Notes: generated by a model from the sequence alone, not told the origin. A DNA stretch of 64,000 nucleotides from Promethearchaeota archaeon (GCA_016840085.1 JAEOTA010000054.1:104327-168326), one strand, 5' to 3'. Numbered from the stretch's first letter, positions 1 to 9,534 are shown. A program made the numbers and translations.

Positions 1-30
1 AATGTACCAGGGAGTGAGGAGTGTTATTTC

Positions 31-513
31 TTGGTAATTGACTTGTCCTGTACAAGAATTCCTCCAAATAATCTTACTATTGATCCTCTAGATACAAATA
101 TTATAAAAAAATATCAAGAAAACATAAAAAATTTTTATTTTGATTATGATAAAATCATCGAAGTAGAGAGTAAAACTATTATACAAACAATCTTATTGGA
201 TAAAGATGTATTTACATTGATTAAAACATTAAGAGAAAGGAATCTTTCTGTAAATGAATGTTTAAATATTTTAAACAATAAAGAAGGATTATTTAACGAG
301 CTTTTAAATAAAAAGTTTATTTATGAAGCAAAAGGACTAGTTTTTATTTTCTCAGATGTTCGGTTTATTAAATTTATACCTTACTATATTATTGAAAAAT
401 TAATAGAGCGGTATAGAAACCAAGATATATCTCTAAATGAATATTTAACACACTTAAAATTATTGACTGAACAATTAGATATACACCCTTTTCTCGATTA
501 TGAAATAGTGTAA
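31..513 (+). CDS. hypothetical protein, probably cut by the window edge
   Basis: The 160-residue frame begins at a TTG codon and ends at TAA. The same frame has no stop back to base 1, so the real start may lie outside the window and the gene may be 5'-partial. The protein is Lys/Ile/Asn-rich and looks mostly alpha-helical. It has no signal peptide, no membrane segment and no cysteine cluster; the only cysteines are near the N-terminus and in the NECLNIL stretch. I recognise no family. AT-rich codon use like that of the neighbours and the length of the open frame support coding. The next gene is convergent, on the other strand. Confidence 0.55.
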   Translation: MVIDLSCTRIPPNNLTIDPLDTNIIKKYQENIKNFYFDYDKIIEVESKTIIQTILLDKDVFTLIKTLRERNLSVNECLNILNNKEGLFNELLNKKFIYEAKGLVFIFSDVRFIKFIPYYIIEKLIERYRNQDISLNEYLTHLKLLTEQLDIHPFLDYEIV

Positions 514-610
514 AAATTTCTGATTTTATTAAATAAAATCATAAAATGATTTATATTATTACTTAATATCAAATTGAGATTCAACACTTTTTCAAAGGAA
601 TCCATGAATT

Positions 611-1192
611 TTATTCTTTTAACCCAAAATAGAATAACCAAGCAGAGAGAGCCATTGCAGATCTAACAAATATTAAGGTTACACCAGGAGAAAATAAACC
701 GTCTAATATGGCTCCGATAATGTATATAAAAGCTCCTAAAGATATTAAAAAAAACTTTCTCCTTATTATTCCAGTAGCTTGAATACTTTTTCTTAAAAAT
801 CCAAATCCAAGAAAAATTAATAATGATAGTAAAAATATCAAGGCTGCTATACCAGTTATTGAAGTAAAAACAAGATTATCATTAATTAAATCTCCTCCGG
901 GAGTTGAAGGATTATCGTATGTGACGGAACCTGATAGATCTATAAAAAGAAATAATTCGAAAATTATGCCTAAAACTAAATAAATTGAAAAAATATACCA
1001 TTTTTTCTTCGGTGTTATAAGTATAGCACCAATATACATAGCAAATAGGACCGCTCCAGGAAACCACATCCAATTTATAAGACCTATTATTCCAAACGAA
1101 TTATCTACATTGTCTTCAGTTAAAAGGATTGTAAAAAAATCTAAAACATCTCCTGTATAAACAAGACCAGCAAAAATATATATTAGACCCAA
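611..1192 (-). CDS. multi-pass membrane protein, N-terminus probably extends to about 1318
   Basis: The 193 residues from the first conventional start (TTG at 1192) are very hydrophobic, with about five or six membrane segments and short loops. This start looks wrong. The frame continues upstream without a stop for 42 codons to 1318 and encodes another membrane helix (SYIGWLSG, then FGLFFVIK). An AAGGTGA ribosome-binding site lies at about 1325-1331, and a TATA-like TTTATAAATATT at 1375-1386 in the minus-strand direction. No ATG, GTG or TTG exists in the extension, so translation would start at an ATC or ATT codon, or an indel has removed the start. The full product would be about 235 residues. 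Function is unknown; it resembles small sensor-type membrane proteins only in topology. Confidence 0.7.
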   Translation of the reverse strand: MGLIYIFAGLVYTGDVLDFFTILLTEDNVDNSFGIIGLINWMWFPGAVLFAMYIGAILITPKKKWYIFSIYLVLGIIFELFLFIDLSGSVTYDNPSTPGGDLINDNLVFTSITGIAALIFLLSLLIFLGFGFLRKSIQATGIIRRKFFLISLGAFIYIIGAILDGLFSPGVTLIFVRSAMALSAWLFYFGLKE

Positions 1193-1324
1193 ATATAATA
1201 TAAGATTTGAATGTTTTATTCTTGATTTAATAACAAAAAATAATCCAAAGAGAATTGAAAAAACAAAAACGCCTGATGCTGTAATCCCACTTAACCAACC
1301 TATATAAGAAAGTGTGATAAAAAT

Positions 1325-1332
1325 TCACCTTT
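1325..1332 (-). promoter_or_regulatory. Shine-Dalgarno site for the upstream-extended membrane protein
   Basis: On the minus strand the sequence reads AAAGGTGA, a strong match to the archaeal anti-SD. It is followed after six bases by an in-frame ATC codon. The nearest conventional start is over 120 bases further on, so this site argues that translation begins here at a non-AUG codon. Confidence 0.5.
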
Positions 1333-1548
1333 TGAAGATATATTTATTATTCAATACCTGTTGTTTTTTTAGAGTTTATAAATATTTTGAGTTCTAACTT
1401 AAATTAGATATAAAGGTAATTTTTATACATGACCAAATTTACTAATGTCTATCTAATCATAATGAGAAAACGATCCAAATAGTAAAAAGAAATAAGTCTT
1501 GAAAATATCGTATTATAATAAATAGGAAATATGGAAAAATAACTAAAA

Positions 1549-2241
1549 TTAGATAGTTAAGATCGAAGTATCTGAAATCTTTTTATCAACTGGTGCCTTT
1601 CCATCTCCATAAATATGATATAATGCAGTTCTTCGTGCAATTTCATAAAAACTACGATAGATGTCCTTTTCTTGATTAAATAATGCGCAGGTTTTATAAA
1701 CTAATGGATTCCAAATATATAAGTCATTTTTAGCCTTATACCATAGTTTCTCATTTTTTAAAATCTGGATAAAATCTTCATCACTAATTACATCTTTAAG
1801 ATCTTGTTTATTCAGCATAATTATAAAAGGGATGTCTTTAATTAGCCGATTTTTTGTTATACTTTTTAATTCTAATAGAAATTCTATATTATCCTCAAAA
1901 AATCTAATTTGGGAGTCCACTACAAAAATGACAGCATCAGTTTCAGCATCAAGCATATTAAAGACTTTAATTCTAAGTGGAGTAAAACCTTTTTGACCTG
2001 CCACTGTATAAACTCTATAATACACCTTTTTATGTTTCTTTGATTGAAAAATCCCTCTATCAAAATAGAGTGTAGCACCACTTGCTCTATCTATTTTTTT
2101 TAAATCACCAACAGGAATAATTTCTCTTGTACCTTCTTTTGTTAATTTATAAAGTGTATTTAGTATGGTAGTTTTACCTGATCTTGCCATGCCATAATAT
2201 ACTATCTTTAAATAGATGTTACCCTCTTTGTATTGAACCAT
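1549..2241 (-). CDS. MglA/Arf-like small GTPase
   Basis: A 230-residue soluble Ras-superfamily GTPase. The P-loop is GMARSGKTT (about residues 17-25), the switch II region is TVAGQKGF instead of DxxGQ, and the G4 motif is a canonical NKQDL. The long insert before switch II (ASGATLYFDRG) and the TVAGQ form resemble the MglA/Gtr-like branch more than Rab. MglA-type GTPases control polarity and surface dynamics in bacteria, and Asgard genomes carry many relatives of unknown role. The C-terminal 35 residues (ARRTALYHIYGDGKAP onwards) form an extra tail without a lipidation cysteine. It stands alone, divergent from the hdr genes. Family assignment is firm; cellular role is unknown. Confidence 0.85.
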   Translation of the reverse strand: MVQYKEGNIYLKIVYYGMARSGKTTILNTLYKLTKEGTREIIPVGDLKKIDRASGATLYFDRGIFQSKKHKKVYYRVYTVAGQKGFTPLRIKVFNMLDAETDAVIFVVDSQIRFFEDNIEFLLELKSITKNRLIKDIPFIIMLNKQDLKDVISDEDFIQILKNEKLWYKAKNDLYIWNPLVYKTCALFNQEKDIYRSFYEIARRTALYHIYGDGKAPVDKKISDTSILTI

Positions 2242-2470
2242 TAAAAAAACTCCAAACTTTTTGCAGAATTCGATTAAATATATATACTTTTCTTTATCTT
2301 TAATTATTTCACTTAAATTGATTTACCTAAGAATATATATACTAATTTTCAAAATTAAAGATTTTGCATTTTTAATTATTTTTATAAATAATAATTTTTT
2401 TTTACAATGAACAATGATTCTCACATAGATTAAGAAGTTAATTAATAAAAAGCTAAAAAAAATCGAACTC

Positions 2471-2989
2471 ATGGATGAATATACCGACTCTGACTGGAAC
2501 TGGGATTTTTATGAAGAATTGGTAGATGACGTAGAGGAAAACAAAAACATTATTGCATGCTGGGATTGTGGTAAATGCGTAGGAGAATGTCCTGCTTCTA
2601 AGATTTCTAATTTTAACATAAGAAAGATTATTCAAAAGGTTCTAAAAGGAGATAAGAGCGTATTGAAGGATTCTGACATCTGGTTTTGCTTCTTATGCGA
2701 GCGATGTAAAAAAGTTTGTCCGAAAGAGAAAATCAATATACCATTACTTATTTTAAATTTAAGAAACGAATCATTTAAGAAAGGATATGGGCCTAAATAT
2801 AACGATCTTACCAAATATGTAGAAATGTCAGAAAAGTTTCTAACAAACGGAACTGTTTTAGATAAACCTTTAGGTGAGAAGCTTCCTCAAGATCGTATTG
2901 ATGAGTTAAATGCAATTTGTGATTTTGCTCGAGTAAAATATGTTTTTAAAGCCAGTAAAAATAAAAAGAAAAAAAGAAAAAATAAATAA
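2471..2989 (+). CDS. hdrC: heterodisulfide reductase subunit C-like iron-sulfur protein
   Basis: 172 residues with two classical 4Fe-4S motifs: C30-x2-C33-x2-C36-x3-C40-P and C73-x2-C76-x2-C79-x3-C83-P. This spacing and size are those of HdrC, the electron-carrying subunit that links HdrA (flavin) to HdrB (catalytic cysteine-rich subunit). The acidic N-terminus (DEYTDSDWNWD) and Lys-rich C-terminal tail are outside the core. The gene lies 28 bases upstream of hdrB on the same strand, as in most hdrCB operons. An hdrA-mvhD fusion lies 10 kb downstream. HdrBC-like pairs also serve other oxidoreductases, so the disulfide substrate is not certain here. Confidence 0.85.
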   Translation: MDEYTDSDWNWDFYEELVDDVEENKNIIACWDCGKCVGECPASKISNFNIRKIIQKVLKGDKSVLKDSDIWFCFLCERCKKVCPKEKINIPLLILNLRNESFKKGYGPKYNDLTKYVEMSEKFLTNGTVLDKPLGEKLPQDRIDELNAICDFARVKYVFKASKNKKKKRKNK

Positions 2990-3017
2990 CTAACAATTTA
3001 AGATAGAATAAATTATA

Positions 3018-4031
3018 ATGGAAGCTCAAAATTTAGCGTTAGATTTAGAAAAAATTGAGAAAGACTACCCCGAAAATCCTATAGAATTTTTTAGGGGAAA
3101 GAGACTATGTTTATTTAAAGCATGTCTAGAGGCTTACTTCCCTGGTGTCAGATGGGGTATTCAAGATTTATTAGAAGACTTAGATTTAGAAGTCACCACC
3201 TGCGCTAGTCAATCTTGTTGTAGTGGAACATTTTTCCAACGGAATTTAATTACAAGAGCGCAATTTGCAGCAATAAATGAAAGAAATCTTAACGAAATGA
3301 ATCGTCAGGCAGATATTGTTTTGTTTAGTTGTAATGGATGTTATAATTCCGTTTTAAGAGGTCGAGATTTTTTAAAAGTCCCAGAAGTTAAAAAAAAAAC
3401 ACAAGATATTTTAAATAATTTAAAAAAAAAGGATTTAGGGGAAAATTATCCTAGAAAATATAATGTTCTGGGTAATCCAAAAATAAAAGTTATACATGAC
3501 TTAGACTTCTTATATTTAATAAAAAATAATGTGCTTGATTCCCTTAAATTTGATTTGAAGGGTCTCAAAGTAGCTGCACATTATGGATGTCATTACTTAA
3601 ATTTAGAAAGGGATAAAAAGTCAATTGAAAGTTATATAAAGGATAAAACCAAACTAGATGAATTTATAACTTTATTTGGTGGCATTCCTTTAGATTACCA
3701 GGAAAAAGATGAATGTTGTGGATGGGGGGCATCTCAGATTGTATTGCATCCAGAGGAGGCTTTAAAAGTTACTTATAAAAAATTGAAAAGTGCTGAAAAT
3801 GTCGGAGCAGATTTTCTATTAATGCCCTGTCCAACTTGTTTATACACACTTAGTAAACCGGAATTTAGAAATGAGATTAATACCTTATTTAACGAAAAAT
3901 TGGATATCCCTACTATTCATATAAATGAATTGATTGCAATATTAAGAGGATGTGAAGAAGAACGATGTATTACTCTAAGAAGAAGAACTCCACGTCTGGA
4001 TGAAATATTTGAAATTATTACACGAGAGTAA
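3018..4031 (+). CDS. hdrB: heterodisulfide reductase subunit B-like, CCG-domain protein
   Basis: 337 residues with the cysteine-rich CCG domains typical of HdrB. One is ASQSCCSG near residue 65. The second runs AHYGCHYL, then DECCGWGAS, then MPCPTCLYTLS. In methanogens these cysteines bind two noncubane 4Fe-4S clusters that reduce the CoM-S-S-CoB heterodisulfide. A non-methanogenic Asgard would use another disulfide or an unknown acceptor. It is about 40 residues longer than the methanogen subunit, from an insertion around residues 125-165. It follows hdrC with a 28-base gap and so forms an operon. Subunit identity is strong; substrate is inferred. Confidence 0.85.
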   Translation: MEAQNLALDLEKIEKDYPENPIEFFRGKRLCLFKACLEAYFPGVRWGIQDLLEDLDLEVTTCASQSCCSGTFFQRNLITRAQFAAINERNLNEMNRQADIVLFSCNGCYNSVLRGRDFLKVPEVKKKTQDILNNLKKKDLGENYPRKYNVLGNPKIKVIHDLDFLYLIKNNVLDSLKFDLKGLKVAAHYGCHYLNLERDKKSIESYIKDKTKLDEFITLFGGIPLDYQEKDECCGWGASQIVLHPEEALKVTYKKLKSAENVGADFLLMPCPTCLYTLSKPEFRNEINTLFNEKLDIPTIHINELIAILRGCEEERCITLRRRTPRLDEIFEIITRE

Positions 4032-4063
4032 TAAAAAAATTAATTCTATTAATATAAATATGG

Positions 4064-4459
4064 TTACATTTCTTCTATTGCAAATCGGGGGCAACTATCC
4101 AGGCATAGCAGACAGCCTATACACTTCTCATAAGAGAATTCTAATCTTTCTTCTTCATCAAAATGTAACGCATCAGTCGGACATAATGAAATACAAGCTC
4201 CACAATCAATGCAGTTTTCAATATTAACTATTACTCGACCTTTTTTATTTACAACTATATTATTTTGTTTCAACGATTCTGTTATCGTTTTTATTTTCTC
4301 TTCTGGAATATCCAATAATAGATTTACACCATCCGAACCTGTAGTAAACTTTAAAATATTAAAGGTAATATCGTGTCTTAAGATTTCATTTACTATTTTA
4401 GAGTAATCATTGATGTTTTTTAGTAATCCAAAAGGTATTGAAACATTTATAATAGTCAA
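4064..4459 (-). CDS. NIL-domain ferredoxin, partner of the DUF39 protein (MA1822-like)
   Basis: 131 residues. Residues 1-75 form a small ferredoxin-like NIL domain. Residues 80-131 carry two 4Fe-4S motifs, C83-x2-C86-x2-C89-x3-C93 and C113-x2-C116-x2-C119-x3-C123. The start is TTG at 4459, two bases past the stop of the upstream gene and preceded by GGAG, which suggests translational coupling. The order DUF39 then NIL-ferredoxin matches MA1821-MA1822 of Methanosarcina, which genetic work links to direct homocysteine formation from aspartate semialdehyde. It most likely supplies electrons for that sulfur-transfer reaction. Confidence 0.85.
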   Translation of the reverse strand: MTIINVSIPFGLLKNINDYSKIVNEILRHDITFNILKFTTGSDGVNLLLDIPEEKIKTITESLKQNNIVVNKKGRVIVNIENCIDCGACISLCPTDALHFDEEERLEFSYEKCIGCLLCLDSCPRFAIEEM

Positions 4460-4460
4460 T

Positions 4461-5951
4461 TTACATCAACTCCTCCGAAGTTATTATCCCTGTTACTTTT
4501 TCATTATCATCTATAACAGGTAAAGCAGATATATTATGTTGTTTCATTTTTCTGGCAGCATTGCTTATTGGCTCGTCATCATATGTAGTGATTACGCGTT
4601 TAGTTATAATGGATGCTAAATCATGTGCATCTTCTGCTATAGCTCTAGTAATATCGAAGCTTGTTACAATACCTTTTAGGTGGTTTTCTTTATCTGTAAT
4701 AACGATATGATTAACATTTTCCTTAATTATCTTTTCAGCAACAATCTTAATATCACAATCTTCATAACAAATTTCCGCATCCTTTTTCAAATCTTTTACA
4801 AATTTTAATTTGGAAGTCATTTTCATAGGCTTAAAAACTGTATCTGTAGGTAATGTTTCAGCAGGGGGATTTAAGTAAAATATCCCCTCTTGAATCCATT
4901 TTTTAAGAGTTTCAGCAATTTTTCGAGCATAAAATAATGATGATAATGAAGAACATTTTACTTTATTATCATTTAATTCAATATATCCACTTTTTAATTC
5001 CTTATAGCTTATTTGCTTGATATTTGGTCTGTCTCTTCTTGGAACCCCATAATCTACTATTTCAGTTAGAATCTCTTCATCTCTAATTGCTGTCTTTTTA
5101 GCTAGTCCTTCATTTAAAATAGGAATAGGAATCCCAATTCCTACAAACATCGAGGTACCATATTTTTCATAGGTTACTCCACGCAAATATTCTGGTGTCA
5201 TTTGTTTTAGGTCTCCTTTCACAAATAATGTTCCGAGTCTATTAACTGGATTGTGCTGAGTTCCCTCTCCTATGACATAACCAATCCCTCCTCCTAAAAA
5301 TATCCTAGTACCTATCCCTATAGTTTCATAATCGGGGTCATTATTTAGTGGGCTTAAGCATCCTGCTCCAGAATAATGGGCATTCCCAAAATGAGGTAAT
5401 AATTTTCCCATATAAGTATACAAAGTTCTATCAGAACTATTGATTGCACAAACATATCTTTGATATGCATTTCGCGGATTACATAAAATTGCTTGATTTA
5501 AATCCTCAATTGAAAATTCTGTGTCAACTTCAGCTAAAGGATAACAATCTGTTGTATACGAATTACCTCTCAACCTTATATATTTTCCAGAAACTAAGTC
5601 TTCAATAACATGACCTCCGCCATATTCAAAAGGTCGGACATCTGCCATTCTAGTACATCCAATATAACAGTCTACAGCAGCATTCCCATGATATGCATGT
5701 ACGTCATTTAACCACATATGCTCAAACTTTATAGGAGGATCTGTATGACCAAAATTTAAGAATGCTCCACTTGAACACATAGGTCCAAATGTTCCCGTAG
5801 TTACCACGTCAACTTCTTCTGCTGCAACCTTAATCCCTTTTTGGTCCACAATTCTAATCATTTCTTCTGCAGTAACTACAATAGCATTGCCATTTTTAAT
5901 TTTTTTATTTATTTCAGAATAAGTTTTAGTCAAATTACCACCAATATTCAC
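4461..5951 (-). CDS. DUF39 homocysteine biosynthesis protein with C-terminal CBS pair
   Basis: 496 residues starting at GTG. Residues 1 to about 370 are the DUF39 (HcyBio) domain, with conserved Cys/Gly-rich stretches such as GPMCSSGAF, CYIGCTRMADV and SGAGCLSPLNND. Residues about 385-496 are two CBS domains (the second ends in SALPVIDD, GIITSEELM), which in other enzymes sense adenosyl compounds. This is the MA1821 architecture, involved in converting aspartate semialdehyde and sulfide to homocysteine. It is followed at once by the NIL-ferredoxin, giving a two-gene operon. Regulation by an adenosyl ligand such as S-adenosylmethionine through the CBS pair is an inference. Confidence 0.85.
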   Translation of the reverse strand: MNIGGNLTKTYSEINKKIKNGNAIVVTAEEMIRIVDQKGIKVAAEEVDVVTTGTFGPMCSSGAFLNFGHTDPPIKFEHMWLNDVHAYHGNAAVDCYIGCTRMADVRPFEYGGGHVIEDLVSGKYIRLRGNSYTTDCYPLAEVDTEFSIEDLNQAILCNPRNAYQRYVCAINSSDRTLYTYMGKLLPHFGNAHYSGAGCLSPLNNDPDYETIGIGTRIFLGGGIGYVIGEGTQHNPVNRLGTLFVKGDLKQMTPEYLRGVTYEKYGTSMFVGIGIPIPILNEGLAKKTAIRDEEILTEIVDYGVPRRDRPNIKQISYKELKSGYIELNDNKVKCSSLSSLFYARKIAETLKKWIQEGIFYLNPPAETLPTDTVFKPMKMTSKLKFVKDLKKDAEICYEDCDIKIVAEKIIKENVNHIVITDKENHLKGIVTSFDITRAIAEDAHDLASIITKRVITTYDDEPISNAARKMKQHNISALPVIDDNEKVTGIITSEELM

Positions 5952-6041
5952 AATTATTTATGGTCACATTTTCAATTTTATATGAGTATGATTAATTCAA
6001 AATAAATAGTATGTAAAATTTAAATATTTGATAGATAAAAA

Positions 6042-6056
6042 ATGCATTAAATGCAT
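6042..6056. promoter_or_regulatory. ATGCAT inverted repeat upstream of a TATA-like box
   Basis: Two ATGCAT half-sites separated by TAA lie in the divergent spacer between the DUF39 gene and the transporter. They sit just upstream of a TATA-like ATATATAAAG at about 6064-6073 that reads toward the transporter. The placement fits an operator, but no regulator is identified. Confidence 0.3.
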
Positions 6057-6156
6057 ACTCACAATATATAAAGTAAGTATAAACTCAAAATTTTCAGAAT
6101 CCTTTTTAGTTTTATTATGTTTTTTTCAATAATATCATACATAAAAAGAAATTTCT

Positions 6157-7074
6157 ATGGAAAAAGATACATTTCTTAGCCAGAGTTCAACCAAAAGTTT
6201 AATTGCTATAATTCTTTTAGTTTTAACTACTATTCTTTGGGGCTCATCATTTATTCTTACAAAATATATGACTGAAAATGTCCCCATTTTCCTTTTTCTT
6301 GGAATAAGGTTTTTAATTGCATTATTCGGATTCATACCATTTTTTCCTCATTTAAAAAATATTAATAAAAAAATTATTTTGATGGGTTTTATAACTGGAA
6401 TGCTCTATTTTTTTGGTATTGCGTTTCAAACATTTGGTCTTCAAACAACAACGGCTGGGAAAGCAGGTTTTATTACCGGATTAAGTACAGTTATAGTTCC
6501 TTTTATTACTTGGCTTGGATTTAAAAAACCCCTGAATAGAAGAGTTTGGGTTGCTGTAGCATTGTCTATGGTAGGTATGGCTTTCTTACTGCTAGAAGGT
6601 GAATCTGGATTCATCATTGGTGATATCTTAGTTTTAATCTGTGCTTTCTTCTGGGCAATTTATATTGTATTTAATGATAAATACGTAAGGCTAAGTGATG
6701 TATATCTTTATTCGATCATTCAAATCTCCGTCATCTCCGGAATAAGTTTTATTTGTTCTTTAGTTTTAGGAGAAAAGTATATTTGGACCTCAACCCAACC
6801 AACTTTCTGGCTTATAATGGTTTATATGGGAATCGGTATAATGACACTCACTATTTTATTCCAAAACTGGAGCCAACAATATCAAGAACCTGCTCAAACA
6901 GCAATAATATTTACTCTTGAACCTGTATTTGCAGCTTTATTTGGATTTCTTATTGGAAATGAAGTCCTTTCATTATATGCTTGGTTTGGCTGTGCGTTGA
7001 TTTTTATTGCAATCCTTATAACGGTCTTAAAAAATAAAAATAATTATGAGGAAAATAAGAGAGATTTACTTTAA
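6157..7074 (+). CDS. DMT-family (EamA) transporter
   Basis: 305 residues with ten predicted membrane segments in two EamA repeats. The first repeat begins with ILWGSSFILTKY and the second carries LTILFQNWSQQ followed by ALEPVFAALFG-like packing. The short cytosolic N-terminus and Lys/Asn-rich C-terminus fit the drug/metabolite transporter superfamily, whose members usually export amino acids or metabolites. The gene is divergent from the DUF39-ferredoxin operon and monocistronic. The substrate cannot be read from the sequence. Confidence 0.85.
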   Translation: MEKDTFLSQSSTKSLIAIILLVLTTILWGSSFILTKYMTENVPIFLFLGIRFLIALFGFIPFFPHLKNINKKIILMGFITGMLYFFGIAFQTFGLQTTTAGKAGFITGLSTVIVPFITWLGFKKPLNRRVWVAVALSMVGMAFLLLEGESGFIIGDILVLICAFFWAIYIVFNDKYVRLSDVYLYSIIQISVISGISFICSLVLGEKYIWTSTQPTFWLIMVYMGIGIMTLTILFQNWSQQYQEPAQTAIIFTLEPVFAALFGFLIGNEVLSLYAWFGCALIFIAILITVLKNKNNYEENKRDLL

Positions 7075-7286
7075 ATTTATCAACGAGTTTAAATTATCTT
7101 AGACTCTTCATTTTAACTCGTTTATTATATATTAAATAACTTAATCTGTGCGTAAATCTAAAAATTTTTACTTAAACAATCATTTAAATATCTAAAAATT
7201 TATTTCTTATAATATATAAGGGTTGTTTTTTGACAAATGGCTTTTTTTAGACAATTCAGAAAAGTCAAATACCTGTGATATTGATA

Positions 7287-7445
7287 ATGACCGCACCTAA
7301 ATTAAAACCAAAAGATCTTACTATTTGTTCCAAGTGTGGTAATGTAATGGTTGGAAGAACGATCCGTACCGTTAATAGTGGTAAAGTAGAACTTCAAAGG
7401 ATAAAGCAATGTATTGTATGCCGTTTCTGGGTATCCTTAGATTGA
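7287..7445 (+). CDS. 52-residue zinc-ribbon protein
   Basis: An ATG-started frame of 52 codons encodes MTAPKLKPKDLTICSKCGN at the start and KQCIVCRFW near the end. The two CxxC knuckles 29 residues apart make a single zinc ribbon with a short basic beta-hairpin between them. TATA-like ATAATATATAAGG lies at about 7209-7221. The short length and lack of a clear Shine-Dalgarno site lower confidence, but the knuckles and clean codon use argue that it is real. Such mini-ribbons often belong to transcription or ribosome-associated proteins; I do not assign a role. Confidence 0.6.
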   Translation: MTAPKLKPKDLTICSKCGNVMVGRTIRTVNSGKVELQRIKQCIVCRFWVSLD

Positions 7446-8023
7446 TTATTATTGGGTATTTTCTCAATAGACTTAATCAAATTGAACTTTATAAAATTTA
7501 AGACGATGAATAAACCTAAAAATAATAAGAGATTAATATTTGGTTTTGGAATAAGCCTTTATTTTAACTTTTATCAAAAAGTAACATAAATAATAAAAGA
7601 CATTAATGATTCGGTATAAAAAAGTTTGATTTAATTTCCATATTCATAAGCAGATTAAATGAGTTCATCGAATGTAGAAATTTTATAAAGAAAAGGGAAG
7701 GGAAAAAAGAAATCCGTGCTTAAGTAATAAAATCAGGGAGAGAATTAAACTCATTGAGTTTAATAGAGGGCGAATTTCGGTATACCTTCGAATCGAGATT
7801 GTATATATCCAATGTTTACACGAATTTTCTTGTAGTTAGGTTTCCCTTCTTATACTTTATTAGGTTTTTTTTATATAAAAATTAATTGGTTATAAAATAT
7901 TATGTTCTTATATAACGAATTTACAGATTTGAAAGTTTTGAGTATTAACCGATTCCACATATATGACAAAATTACGTTTAACTTCTAGATTTAAATTATT
8001 GAAGTTTTAATGGGTTATCAAAC
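7446..8023. other. 578-base gene-free spacer, holds a possible RNA
   Basis: No protein-coding frame is convincing on either strand. The outer parts are plain AT-rich sequence. The centre, about 7690-7872, is richer in G and C and self-complementary; it is described as a separate candidate RNA. Confidence 0.5.
7690..7872 (+). ncRNA. candidate structured RNA of unknown class
   Basis: This stretch stands out from its AT-rich surroundings. Its ends pair (AAGGGAA at 7693-7699 with TTCCCTT at 7842-7848). A perfect 8-bp hairpin TTAAACTC-ATT-GAGTTTAA lies at 7745-7763, a GGTATACC palindrome follows at about 7779-7786, and a T8 run at 7865-7872 could terminate transcription. A TATA-like TTTTATAAAG precedes it. 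I looked for tRNA, SRP RNA, RNase P RNA and C/D-box signatures and found none. Strand and exact ends are uncertain. Confidence 0.3.
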
Positions 8024-8830
8024 TTAATTCAATATATCTGAAATTCTTAATTTTAATCCATCTTCAGCAGCAATAATTTTTTTGATATTTGTGTTTTCTT
8101 TTAATTTTATCACTTGACTAGGCACATGGTTTTTTTTAGAGCGTGGACCATCCATAAATGATCCAAAATGCGTAATAATCAAGCCATCTAATGGTGGATT
8201 TATTTTATTTAAATATGGAATAACTTCATCAGTACATACATGCCTTTTACAGGTGACCGAATCAGGTCGTAAAAGATTGAGAATAAGAATGTTGACCTTG
8301 GAGAATTGTTCTGAAAAGCCCTTAAAAACCATAGTGTCACTCGTATAAGCTAGAGAATAATCTGTAAGATTAAACCTTATACCAAACCCTTCGTTATATG
8401 GAGAGTGAACGACCTTGGTACCGACTATCTCAACTCCTTTATATTGGAGCTTATCACCTGCTTTAAATCGTACAATCTTCTCAAGCATATTTAGATGATA
8501 TGTCTGGATCAGACTAATCACCTCATCATTAGTAATTAATATTCCCTTTTTATGATAAATATAGTTCTTATCATGTAATATTTCTCTTGAACTTTCAATA
8601 ACAGCACTAATATCATTATAATGGTCAACATGAGCATGGGATACGATGAAAAGCTCAGTTTTTACTGGATCTTCCATATATTGATTAATTCGTACTAAAG
8701 CTCCAGGTCCAGGATCTATATGCGCTTGTAAGTTATTAAATTTATATAAAAAACCACCAGTAGCACGGTGTTGAGTTCGTATATGATACCTTCCCCCCCC
8801 AGATCCCAGTATAATAAGTTCATCATTCAT
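8024..8830 (-). CDS. metallo-beta-lactamase-fold hydrolase
   Basis: 268 residues. The di-metal signature HAHVDH lies at residues 65-70. Further ligands are the downstream His in VVHSPYNEGFG, the Asp in AYTSDTMVF and the His in LIITHFGSF. The N-terminus (IILGSGGGRYHIRTQHRATGG) resembles the RNase Z/PQQB-like branch of the superfamily. These enzymes hydrolyse phosphodiesters, thioesters or lactones, and the substrate here is unknown. It lies 26 bases downstream of the Rab-like GTPase gene on the same strand, so the two are likely co-transcribed. Confidence 0.8.
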   Translation of the reverse strand: MNDELIILGSGGGRYHIRTQHRATGGFLYKFNNLQAHIDPGPGALVRINQYMEDPVKTELFIVSHAHVDHYNDISAVIESSREILHDKNYIYHKKGILITNDEVISLIQTYHLNMLEKIVRFKAGDKLQYKGVEIVGTKVVHSPYNEGFGIRFNLTDYSLAYTSDTMVFKGFSEQFSKVNILILNLLRPDSVTCKRHVCTDEVIPYLNKINPPLDGLIITHFGSFMDGPRSKKNHVPSQVIKLKENTNIKKIIAAEDGLKLRISDILN

Positions 8831-8856
8831 GATTTTTTGATTTATTTTTTATGAAC

Positions 8857-9390
8857 TTAATACTTACTTATATTAACTAGTTTTCTAGCTAAAACTACAA
8901 ATGGTTCCTCTACATTATAACCAGATTTAGCTGAAGTTTTTACATAGTCAATCATATTAAAAGCATTTTTAATATGAAGAGCACTTTCATCATCAACAGC
9001 GATAAAATCTTCTAAATCGTTTTTTGCTCCCACTAATACGATTGGTAAGTTGATATCATGAAGTCTTGCAATGTTTACCCATTCAAGGATATCTCCAATT
9101 TTAGGCATTTTTGTCATATCAAATAATAGAAGTGCGCCTCGTGCTCCCATAACGTAGCTTTCGAGGAGATATCTGAATCTCTTTTGGCCTCCTAGATCCC
9201 AAAGTTGCAAGGAGCAATGGAAATCATCAAAAACAACCTCTTTAATAAAAAATTCAACTCCTATTGTCATTATTGTGCTTTCATCGAAAAAACCATCTAC
9301 ATATCTTCTTAATAAGCTTGTCTTGCCCGCTCCTCCCTCTCCTGTCACTAAAATTTTAAATAAAAAATTACGCATGTGTTTTCCTAGCAA
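8857..9390 (-). CDS. Rab-like small GTPase with altered G4 motif
   Basis: 177 residues from the TTG at 9390. The ATG at 9375 (MRNFLFKIL) is the better start because AGGA lies just ahead of it. The P-loop is GEGGAGKTS, switch I is STIMTIGVEF, switch II is WDLGGQKRF and G5 is TSAKSG, all typical of Rab/Ran-type GTPases. The G4 motif reads AKND where NKxD is expected, so the base-contacting Asn is Ala. There is no C-terminal prenylation cysteine. It is transcribed with the downstream metallo-beta-lactamase gene. Family is clear; whether it binds only GTP is open. Confidence 0.85.
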   Translation of the reverse strand: MLGKHMRNFLFKILVTGEGGAGKTSLLRRYVDGFFDESTIMTIGVEFFIKEVVFDDFHCSLQLWDLGGQKRFRYLLESYVMGARGALLLFDMTKMPKIGDILEWVNIARLHDINLPIVLVGAKNDLEDFIAVDDESALHIKNAFNMIDYVKTSAKSGYNVEEPFVVLARKLVNISKY

Positions 9391-9534
9391 TGAATTATGA
9401 ATAAGTCTATAATAAGTGATAAATGAAAAAACATCTATTTATTTTAACATATAAAAATATACTTCAATTTTAAATTCACCATATTTGGTACATATTCTAA
9501 TGGAAAAAGATTTTTGTAGTTTTATTTATTACAT